The translations under genes and the position numbers were made by a program. The notes beneath the pieces were generated by a model. It worked only from the letters and a program-made list of their open reading frames with translations. It was not told where the DNA came from and did not search any database. Of a stretch of DNA of 5,394 nt, positions 1 to 5,394 are shown piece by piece (the first letter of the stretch is position 1; every line of letters begins with the position of its first letter). The DNA is from Parachlamydiaceae bacterium (GTDB lineage: Bacteria > Chlamydiota > Chlamydiia > Chlamydiales > Parachlamydiaceae). The stretch is from positions 1-5,394 of the forward strand of contig PLSG01000513.1 in NCBI GenBank assembly GCA_003164155.1. Reading direction: 5' to 3'.

Positions 1-833
1 TTGGCCGAGGCCCCCTTGGGCAGGGCAAAGGAGTACTGTTGACCTAGCATTTCCAGCCCTTCGACAAAAGCCTGACGAGCTAAAATCGAAGCGGCGGCTA
101 CCACTAAGTCCTCTTCTCCGCGATGGCGCTGAGTGAGCTGCACTTCCATTTTTTTGCGTTTCAAAGCTGTCAAAACTACGTGCTCACCGGCAAACTGATC
201 GATGATCACTTTATGGCAATGGGTGACTCCGACCAGGTGTTCTATGGCCGTGGCGTGCCCCCAGGCCAGCAAGGAATTGAGATTTTTGAACTGGGCGTAC
301 AGTTCGTTATACTTTGCCGGGTTAATCTTAACAATATGATGCGCAAAGTTAAGCCGGATTTTTCGACCTATGGCCACAATTTCCCTATCTTCGATAAGCT
401 TTGAGTCTCTCACTCCCAATGCTTTCAATTGCGCTATGCCCGCTCCTTCGGCATATACACCAGCAATACATAAGGGGCCGAAAAAATCCCCCTTGCCGGA
501 TTCATCAATCCCAATGCGACCGGTTTGATCTTGGAGCATTTGGTTGGGATCCATTTCCAAAGCGCGGTAGCTAAAAGAAAACTCCTGCAAGATCTCCGGC
601 TCCAAGTAAAACTCGATAAATTCAGCCATGTCTTTACCCTGAACGGTGAGTTTACCCGATTTGTATAGGGTACAAGAGATTCCTTTTTTTTTGGCGCAAA
701 AGACGGTATACTGGGGTTCGGATAGCTCAAAAGACTGCTGCTTAAGGCCTTCACGCAACTTGTCGGCTAATTTCAAATCGATGGCAGCCACAAAAGTGCT
801 GGATTTACTGCTATCATTGGGCTTGAGAGACAT
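1..833 (-). CDS. rnhC: Ribonuclease HIII, C-terminus cut off by the window edge
   Basis: Reading the minus strand from ATG at 833-831 gives 277 uninterrupted codons to the left edge, with no stop. RNase HIII cleaves the RNA strand of RNA/DNA hybrids in the cytoplasm. Residues 1 to about 100 fit the N-terminal TBP-like substrate-binding domain of this family. The catalytic RNase H fold starts at GIDESGKGDFFGP (108-120), followed by a RDSKL block (142-146), VIIDQFAG (209-216) and a VAAASILAR block (245-253). The expected acidic active-site residues are D110, E111, D212 and probably D242; the last is placed by its spacing relative to the Bacillus enzyme. The family is usually about 300 residues, so some 20-30 are missing. 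The start is fixed by a strong AAGAAGG Shine-Dalgarno (841-847) 7 bases upstream. The gene is divergent from the rodZ-like gene. The N-terminal domain and the GIDESGKGD form separate it from RNase HII. A run of nine A residues encodes K48-K50. Confidence 0.95.
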   Translation of the reverse strand, partial: MSLKPNDSSKSSTFVAAIDLKLADKLREGLKQQSFELSEPQYTVFCAKKKGISCTLYKSGKLTVQGKDMAEFIEFYLEPEILQEFSFSYRALEMDPNQMLQDQTGRIGIDESGKGDFFGPLCIAGVYAEGAGIAQLKALGVRDSKLIEDREIVAIGRKIRLNFAHHIVKINPAKYNELYAQFKNLNSLLAWGHATAIEHLVGVTHCHKVIIDQFAGEHVVLTALKRKKMEVQLTQRHRGEEDLVVAAASILARQAFVEGLEMLGQQYSFALPKGASA

Positions 834-840
834 ATGTTAA

Positions 841-847
841 CCTTCTT
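841..847 (-). promoter_or_regulatory. Strong Shine-Dalgarno of rnhC
   Basis: The minus strand reads AAGAAGG, followed by seven bases (TTAACAT) and then the ATG of rnhC. This is the best ribosome binding site in the window and decides the rnhC start. Confidence 0.8.
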
Positions 848-882
848 ATGGAAATGCTGTACTTTCACAGTGCATAAGTGAT

Positions 883-911
883 ACTATACCCGTAGTCGGT
901 TTTTATGTATA
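883..911 (-). promoter_or_regulatory. Candidate sigma-70-type (sigma-66) promoter of rnhC
   Basis: On the minus strand TATACA (911-906) is followed by a 17-base spacer and TATAGT (888-883). The -10 box matches 5 of 6 consensus bases and the -35 box 4 of 6, at optimal spacing. A start near 876 would give a leader of about 43 bases holding the Shine-Dalgarno. This is a by-eye match in an AT-rich gap. Confidence 0.5.
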
Positions 912-913
912 AC
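908..913 (+). promoter_or_regulatory. Weak candidate -10 box for the rodZ-like gene
   Basis: TATAAC matches 5 of 6 bases of the -10 consensus and is preceded by TG. No good -35 box lies 16-18 bases upstream. Transcription would start near 920, about 23 bases before the ATG. The box overlaps the candidate -35 of the divergent rnhC promoter. It is the best plus-strand candidate in the 109-base gap, but weak. Confidence 0.25.
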
Positions 914-942
914 ATCCTAATATATCCTATGACGTTGGTACT

Positions 943-1347
943 ATGAAAGAAAAAATGAAAATTCTTGGCGAGACACTAAAGCAGCGGCGCAAAGAACTCA
1001 ATCTATCTATCAAAGAGGCGGAAAACGCCACTTCGATACGCATGACTTATCTAAAGTCGCTCGAAGAAGGCGAAATAGGAAAACTCATTTCCCCTGTGTA
1101 TGCTCAGGGTTTTTTTAAACAATATGCCGGATTTCTGGGCTTGGACGGAGAGCGCATGATCCGCGACAATCCCGAAGTTTTCAACCGCAGTGAATCTCAA
1201 GAATTTGCCTATGGCATTGGAACTTTAGAAATGCGAGGCAATCCTAGCAATAAAGTAAAATGGATTCCAAATGCAGTCTGGGTAGGGGCTTTTGTAGCGC
1301 TAATCGTCTTAGCTTGGTATGCCGCCAAAGTCCTCGAAGTGATCTGA
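943..1347 (+). CDS. rodZ: Short RodZ-like protein: cytoplasmic HTH domain plus C-terminal membrane segment
   Basis: Encodes 134 residues. Residues 6 to about 76 match the RodZ-type helix-turn-helix domain (HTH_25): LGETLKQRRKELNLS (8-22), an ATSIRMTYLKSLEEG recognition region (29-43) and the diagnostic SPVYAQGFFKQYAGFLGLD block (50-68). A linker follows, then one hydrophobic segment at about 107-129. The chain ends five residues later, so the periplasmic domain of Escherichia coli RodZ (about 337 residues) is absent. RodZ binds MreB through its HTH domain and anchors the actin-like cytoskeleton to the membrane. In Chlamydia, which lacks FtsZ, the homologue CT009 is reported to interact with MreB in division. 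Adjacency to rnhC matches C. trachomatis CT008/CT009 (from memory). Start is uncertain: ATG 943 has no Shine-Dalgarno, while ATG 955 (Met5) has a weak purine stretch (946-950). Either keeps the whole domain. A DNA-binding regulator is possible but less likely given the membrane anchor. Confidence 0.85.
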   Translation: MKEKMKILGETLKQRRKELNLSIKEAENATSIRMTYLKSLEEGEIGKLISPVYAQGFFKQYAGFLGLDGERMIRDNPEVFNRSESQEFAYGIGTLEMRGNPSNKVKWIPNAVWVGAFVALIVLAWYAAKVLEVI

Positions 1348-1357
1348 AAATCAGGGC

Positions 1358-1386
1358 TGTACTCTCGTCGTCTTTTGTGGTATACT
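1358..1386 (+). promoter_or_regulatory. Candidate extended -10 promoter of rseP
   Basis: TGG TATACT (1378-1386) is an extended -10 element: TG one base before a box matching 5 of 6 consensus bases. The hexamer 17 bases upstream (TGTACT, 1358-1363) is a poor -35, which extended -10 promoters tolerate. Transcription from about 1392 would leave a leader of roughly 50 bases, so rseP could be transcribed apart from the rodZ-like gene. Confidence 0.45.
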
Positions 1387-1441
1387 GCTGGCATGTTACA
1401 ATTATAGATTCAACGGCAACTTTAATAAGGTAAAGAATCAA

Positions 1442-3403
1442 ATGTTTGTCACTCTTATCTACATCCTATTGGCAATGCTGGGCTTGGGTATCCTGATTTT
1501 TATTCACGAACTAGGACACTACTACATGGCGCGCCGTGTAGGGATGAAAGTAGAAGCTTTTGGAATAGGCTTTGGGAAACCCATTTGCACTTGGGAAAGA
1601 GATGGAGTTAAGTGGCACCTATGCTGGCTCCCCTTCGGCGGATACGTCAAAATAGCGGGAATGGAAGGGGAAGAAGGACGCGAGCCCCACGAAATTCCAA
1701 ATGGCTTTTTTGGAAAAAGACCCATCGACCGGATCAAAGTCGCCTTCACGGGTCCTTTTGTAAATATCGTGGCCGCCTTTTTGCTTTTCACTCTTTTGTG
1801 GGCAGCAGGGGGAAGGGAAAAGAAATTCTCGGAATTGACCGACCACATCGGCTGGGTAGATCCCCATTCAGAATTGTTCCAGAAAGGGCTGCGTCCGGGC
1901 GACGTGATCACCATGTACGATGGCAAGACTTTTGAAGGGGCCAAAGACCATCTTTATGCCCCTATGGTGGGCGGCAACGAGATCGATGTGCAGGGCTACC
2001 ACATCGATTACCAAACTAACCAGAAGATACCCTATACATACCAAGTAAGGCCATATCCTCATCCTACCGCTCTAGATAAGGGCATTTTAACCGCAGGCAT
2101 CCTCAGTTCAGCCAGCTATGTCATTTATCAACCGCCTGCCTCTACAAGTCCGCAAAGCGCTTTCCCTGAAGGCTCCCCTATGCTCGAAAGCGGCATCCAA
2201 CCTGGCGACCGGATCATCTGGATAGATGGCGAGCTGATCCACTCTCTCAACCAGCTTTCACAAAGCATCAACGACCATAGGGCATTTTTAACCATCGAAA
2301 GGGATCATCAGCACATCTTTGCGCGCGTACCGCGCGTACATCTACAGGAACTCAAAGTAGACCCTTTGACCAAGGATGAATTTGTCGACTGGCAATACGA
2401 GGCTCAGCTTACCAACATCAAAACAGCTAACCTCTTAGTCATTCCCTATAACTTAAATTCCAACGGCGTAGTGGAAAGCGAACTCAAATTCATCGATAAG
2501 GATAAGCACGCTGAAGCCTTCCCCGCCTATCCCTTCTCCGCCATTGAACAGCCCTTGCAACCTGGAGATAAGATCATAGCGGTAGATGGAACGCCTATCA
2601 AATACGCTTATCAGCTGCTTTTCCAATTGCAAGCGCACCGCATCAATATGATTGTAGAAAAGACCAAGAGCCTGCCCCAACATATGACTTGGAAGCAAGC
2701 CGACGTCGACTACAACAAAGAAATCAACTGGCCTAATCTGCACAAGATCGCCTCCGCCATCGGCACGCCAACACCTGTTGAATCAGTGGATTCGCTGCGT
2801 CTGCTCAAGCCAGTGACCCCTAAAATCCGCAGTGACTTTATCATGGCTCCCGAAAAGCAAGCGGCCTTTAAGACTGAGATTTTGGAGCAACGCAAAGAGA
2901 TTGAATCTATCGAGGATCCAGAAAAAAAGAACCACGCCCTGCAAATCTTAGATCAAAGGGAAAAGCAACTAGCGCTTGGCCTGCCCGACATCCATGATTT
3001 ACAAGTTAGCTACAATCCTCCTCCCACCGAGCTCTTCCTCAGCGTGGTCAATGAGATCTGGAGAACGCTGTCGGCTTTAGTTACTGGATATCTGAGTCCC
3101 AAATGGATGAGTGGCCCTATCGGCATAGTCCAAGTGGTGCAAGAAAACTGGATGATCAGCATCAAAGAAGCGCTCTTTTGGCTGGGAGCTATAAGCCTCA
3201 ACTTAGGGATGCTCAATTTGCTGCCCATTCCCGTCTTAGATGGAGGACATATCTGCATGTCTCTATACGAGATGGTGACAGGGAAAAGAATTAAAGCTAA
3301 GACCATGGAAAAGCTAATAATTCCTTTTGCCGTGCTTTTGATAGGGTTCTTTATTTTCCTGACCTACAATGATATCCTGAGAATTTTCAACCACATGTTT
3401 TAG
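1442..3403 (+). CDS. rseP: RseP-type site-2 intramembrane zinc metalloprotease with enlarged periplasmic part
   Basis: Encodes 653 residues. RseP (YaeL) cuts transmembrane helices of membrane proteins, after a first cut by another protease, and clears signal peptides. Zinc site HELGH (22-26) lies in TM1; LPFGGYVK (63-70) and FTGPFVN (102-108, TM2) follow. The second catalytic block NLLPIPVLDGGH (592-603, D600) is in TM3 (about 575-597), and TM4 spans about 623-645. The periplasmic region (about 123-570) carries three PDZ-like carboxylate-binding motifs: RPGDVITMYDGK (151-162), QPGDRIIWIDGE (253-264) and QPGDKIIAVDGT (373-384). A charged, probably helical stretch follows (about 470-512). E. 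coli RseP has about 450 residues and two PDZ domains; chlamydial homologues are around 620, so length fits the phylum. The start follows TAAGGT (1426-1431), a slightly distant Shine-Dalgarno, and gives the expected N-terminus. No rseA or rpoE is in the window; classical chlamydiae lack sigma-E, so the substrate is unknown. Confidence 0.95.
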   Translation: MFVTLIYILLAMLGLGILIFIHELGHYYMARRVGMKVEAFGIGFGKPICTWERDGVKWHLCWLPFGGYVKIAGMEGEEGREPHEIPNGFFGKRPIDRIKVAFTGPFVNIVAAFLLFTLLWAAGGREKKFSELTDHIGWVDPHSELFQKGLRPGDVITMYDGKTFEGAKDHLYAPMVGGNEIDVQGYHIDYQTNQKIPYTYQVRPYPHPTALDKGILTAGILSSASYVIYQPPASTSPQSAFPEGSPMLESGIQPGDRIIWIDGELIHSLNQLSQSINDHRAFLTIERDHQHIFARVPRVHLQELKVDPLTKDEFVDWQYEAQLTNIKTANLLVIPYNLNSNGVVESELKFIDKDKHAEAFPAYPFSAIEQPLQPGDKIIAVDGTPIKYAYQLLFQLQAHRINMIVEKTKSLPQHMTWKQADVDYNKEINWPNLHKIASAIGTPTPVESVDSLRLLKPVTPKIRSDFIMAPEKQAAFKTEILEQRKEIESIEDPEKKNHALQILDQREKQLALGLPDIHDLQVSYNPPPTELFLSVVNEIWRTLSALVTGYLSPKWMSGPIGIVQVVQENWMISIKEALFWLGAISLNLGMLNLLPIPVLDGGHICMSLYEMVTGKRIKAKTMEKLIIPFAVLLIGFFIFLTYNDILRIFNHMF

Positions 3404-3464
3404 GCACTCCATTCAAAAGCGCCCCATCTGCAATATGTAGCTTTGCTTTAAAAGTCCTTTTCTA

Positions 3465-3510
3465 CAGCCTGAAGGGCTGGCAGTGCGACAGCCCAGGGCA
3501 TCGCCCTGGG
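3465..3510. repeat. GC-rich three-arm palindromic element, probably a dispersed REP/MITE-like repeat
   Basis: CAGCC (3465-3469) pairs with GGCTG (3475-3479) around a 5-base loop. The same GGCTG can instead pair with a second CAGCC (3489-3493). CCCAGGGC (3492-3499) pairs perfectly with GCCCTGGG (3503-3510) around ATC. No T-run follows on either strand, so it is not a normal intrinsic terminator. From memory, similar sequences recur as intergenic repeats in several PVC and Bacteroidetes genomes, but only one copy is visible here. It ends 30 bases before the ABC transporter gene. Confidence 0.5.
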
Positions 3511-3540
3511 TAATCAAAAAGGCCAAAAATTGGACGCGAA

Positions 3541-5358
3541 ATGGAAAAGAATTTATGGGCTGAATTCAGGTCTATTGCCATTCGCTACCGCAAAGAATAC
3601 GCCCTGGCCTTTGGCATGGTGCTGCTAGGCAACAGCTTGCTCATCCTCAACCCCCTGCTTTTAAGGCAAGCCCTGGAAGCTTTAGATCCTTCTATTGCCC
3701 TTTCAGAAGGGATGATGGCAAGCTTCCTCAGAAAAATCACCCACTGGGCCTTGGGCAACTATATTACCTCATTGCCTATATGGGTAATACTATTAACCTC
3801 CACGGCCCTGCTTGGGGCCTATCTAAAATACAGTATGCGCCTCTCTTTCGTAGCTATCAGCCGCAGAGTGGAGCGCAACACCAGGGGGCTGATATTCGAA
3901 AGAATCCAATCCCACACACTGGAATTCTTTGACAAGCATCGGATTGGCGATCTGATGAGCCGGCTGACTAACGACATATCCGTTTATAGAGATGTGCTGG
4001 GTCCGGGGGTGATGTATCCGTGCTATTTTATTACGCTAGTTATTCCTGCCATGATCGGCTTATTCAGCATCTCCAGCTGGCTGGCTCTGCTCTCTTTGCT
4101 GCCCATATGCCTGCTTCCACTGCTCATGGCATTTGCGGGAAATCCCATATATTCCACATCTATGCAGGTGCAAGAAGAACTCGCCGCGATGAGCACGCTT
4201 GTACACGAAAACTATTCGGGCATCCGAATCACCAAAAGCTACAACACCCAAATGCGCATGTTCAAGCGCTTTCAAGAACAGTGTCAAAGACTTTTTAAAC
4301 TGAGTGTCCGCCTGGACCTGATCCAAGGATTGTTTTACCCATTTTTAATGTTGGTCACGCGCTTGATCACCGTGGGGATGGTATTATTTGCCGGCTTCAT
4401 CATCCTCAAGGCTTGGAGAGAGCTTTCTTCAGCTGACCTCATCTCGTTTATGTGGATCCAGTCGTATGTCTATATGCCCGTATTGATGCTCGGATGGGTT
4501 CTGCCCATGTATGAAAGAGGCGGTGCCGCTTATGCCCGACTGGTGGAGATTGTCGATGAACCCCTGGAAATACACGACAATACCGCCTCAACTTTGGAAA
4601 TCCCCCCTTTAGCCGATATCGATTTTTCCAAGCTTTCCTTCACCTATCCCAAAAGCTCAAATCCGGTCATAGCAGACTTTGATCTGCACATCAAAGGGGG
4701 TAGTTTTGTGGGGATCACCGGCCCGATAGGGGCGGGAAAAACGACTCTTTTCAAATTGCTGATCAGGGAATACGACCTCCCCCACGGCATGCTTTTTCTG
4801 CATGGCCACGACATCCACGACTATTCCCTGGAGGCCTTGCGCCGGGCAATTGTGACCGTGGAACAGCGCCCCTTCCTCTTTTCCAAGACGATCGCCGAAA
4901 ATGTATCGTTCGGATTCGAAGGCGCCTCAAAAGACGACCTGGAAACCGTCACGCGGCTGGCTGACCTGCATGAAACCATCCGCTCGTTTCCCGATCAATA
5001 TGAAACCTTGGTCGGAGAAAGGGGCATGACTTTATCGGGCGGCCAAAAGCAACGCATGGCCATGGCCCGCGCTTTTTTAGTCAAGCGATCCATCTTGCTC
5101 TTTGACGATATATTTTCAGCGGTGGATATGGCTACCGAACAGCGCATCTTCAAGGGGATGCAGCAACACTTTGCTGGCAAAACAGTGCTGCTGATTACCC
5201 ATCGCGTATCCATCTTAGAACAAATGGACCGCATAATCTACATGCAGGGCGGGAAAATCGTCGAGGATGGCTCGCATAAGCAACTATTGGAAAAGAAAGG
5301 ACTTTATGCTGCCCTAGCAGACTTGCAAAGTATGACCAATGCGGAGATAAATGGTTAG
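3541..5358 (+). CDS. ABC exporter half-transporter (TMD-NBD fusion) with degenerate catalytic site, MdlA/YheI-like
   Basis: Encodes 605 residues, normal for a half-size exporter that pairs in the cytoplasmic membrane and exports a substrate using ATP. The transmembrane domain (about 1-330) has six helices near 20-41, 80-104, 157-177, 179-199, 263-290 and 300-322. The first intracellular loop has the family pattern (FFDKHRIGDLMSRLTNDI, 129-146). The nucleotide-binding domain (about 360-600) shows Walker A GPIGAGKT (394-401), Q-loop Q442, X-loop GERG (492-495), signature LSGGQ (498-502), Walker B ILLFDD (518-523), D-loop SAVD (526-529) and switch H554. The residue after the Walker B Asp is D523 instead of Glu, as in the degenerate subunit of heterodimers such as MdlAB, BmrCD and TM287/288. 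A partner with intact Glu is therefore expected, perhaps in the overlapping downstream frame. The start has a weak GGA (3532-3534); the next Met is inside TM1. Substrate (lipid, drug or peptide) cannot be told; MsbA is less likely because it is a homodimer with an intact Glu. Confidence 0.92.
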   Translation: MEKNLWAEFRSIAIRYRKEYALAFGMVLLGNSLLILNPLLLRQALEALDPSIALSEGMMASFLRKITHWALGNYITSLPIWVILLTSTALLGAYLKYSMRLSFVAISRRVERNTRGLIFERIQSHTLEFFDKHRIGDLMSRLTNDISVYRDVLGPGVMYPCYFITLVIPAMIGLFSISSWLALLSLLPICLLPLLMAFAGNPIYSTSMQVQEELAAMSTLVHENYSGIRITKSYNTQMRMFKRFQEQCQRLFKLSVRLDLIQGLFYPFLMLVTRLITVGMVLFAGFIILKAWRELSSADLISFMWIQSYVYMPVLMLGWVLPMYERGGAAYARLVEIVDEPLEIHDNTASTLEIPPLADIDFSKLSFTYPKSSNPVIADFDLHIKGGSFVGITGPIGAGKTTLFKLLIREYDLPHGMLFLHGHDIHDYSLEALRRAIVTVEQRPFLFSKTIAENVSFGFEGASKDDLETVTRLADLHETIRSFPDQYETLVGERGMTLSGGQKQRMAMARAFLVKRSILLFDDIFSAVDMATEQRIFKGMQQHFAGKTVLLITHRVSILEQMDRIIYMQGGKIVEDGSHKQLLEKKGLYAALADLQSMTNAEING

Positions 5359-5394
5359 ATCCCCCCGGTTCCTCATGCTTTTACCCACATCTTT
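5351..5394 (+). CDS. Probable start of a downstream, translationally coupled gene (partial)
   Basis: ATG at 5351 overlaps the last 8 bases of the ABC gene in another frame and stays open for 14 codons to the right edge, beginning MVRSPRFLMLLPTS. GGAG (5343-5346) lies 4 bases upstream, slightly close but plausible. A second in-frame ATG is at 5375. Such an overlap suggests translational coupling in an operon. The partner ABC half is the obvious candidate, but the visible residues are too few to show it, and they could equally begin a signal peptide or other membrane protein. Confidence 0.4.
   Translation, partial: MVRSPRFLMLLPTS

Noticed and set aside
123..404. Plus-strand open frame of 93 codons
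   Set aside because: It is antisense to the catalytic part of rnhC, with no Shine-Dalgarno or family resemblance.
434..754. Minus-strand open frame of 106 codons
   Set aside because: It lies in another frame of rnhC, whose own frame carries all RNase HIII motifs. Its product has no recognisable motif.
1522..1944. Minus-strand open frame of 140 codons inside rseP
   Set aside because: It is the antisense shadow of a strongly conserved coding region (zinc site through the first PDZ motif). Its product is rich in Pro, Ser and Lys with no domain.
3010..3306. Minus-strand open frame of 98 codons over the end of rseP
   Set aside because: It is antisense to the conserved LDG region and TM3 of RseP. 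Its hydrophobic look only mirrors the membrane-coding strand.
3492..3520. Intrinsic terminator after rseP
   Set aside because: The 8-bp stem is strong, but it is followed by TAATCAAAAA on the plus strand and by CTGTCGC on the minus strand, so neither side has a T-run.
3404..3540. Promoter for the ABC transporter gene
   Set aside because: I looked for -35/-10 pairs (for example TTGCTT at 3443-3448) and found no acceptable -10 at suitable spacing. Read-through from rseP or a non-canonical promoter remains possible.
1..5394. tRNA, rRNA, CRISPR, insertion sequence, prophage or defence system
   Set aside because: No RNA-gene motifs, spaced direct repeats, transposase or integrase frames are visible. 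All long frames are explained by four chromosomal genes.

Overview
This window looks like a chromosomal segment of a member of the Chlamydiae, more likely an environmental (amoeba-associated) lineage than a pathogenic Chlamydia. The call rests on gene content. RNase HIII (rnhC) lies next to a very short RodZ-like HTH/membrane protein, as in Chlamydia trachomatis (CT008/CT009, recalled from memory). The site-2 protease RseP is far longer than the proteobacterial form, as in chlamydial homologues. Base composition looks balanced by eye, richer in GC than I would expect for Chlamydia or Protochlamydia. Some environmental families such as Criblamydiaceae reach such values, but I cannot assign a genus.

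Layout. Positions 1-833 (minus) hold rnhC, which lacks its last few tens of residues at the left edge. Positions 834-942 are a short divergent control region with a good candidate promoter and Shine-Dalgarno for rnhC and only weak signals for rodZ. Positions 943-1347 (plus) hold the 134-residue RodZ-like protein. After a 94-base gap with an extended -10 promoter candidate comes rseP (1442-3403, plus), a 653-residue intramembrane metalloprotease with three PDZ-like motifs and a charged helical insert. Positions 3404-3540 contain a GC-rich, three-armed palindromic element that resembles a dispersed REP/MITE-type repeat. Positions 3541-5358 (plus) encode a half-size ABC exporter with an Asp at the catalytic Glu position, typical of one half of a heterodimeric MdlA/MdlB-like transporter. 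A gene overlapping its end by 8 bases probably begins at 5351 and runs off the right edge.

How they fit together: rnhC repairs RNA in DNA. The rodZ-like and rseP products both act at the cytoplasmic membrane, in morphogenesis/division and in membrane proteolysis. The ABC exporter half acts at the same membrane on an unknown substrate. I see no sign of a phage, CRISPR array, toxin-antitoxin pair or other defence system. The region reads as mostly core chromosome. The least explained items are the palindromic element upstream of the ABC gene and the expanded periplasmic part of RseP.
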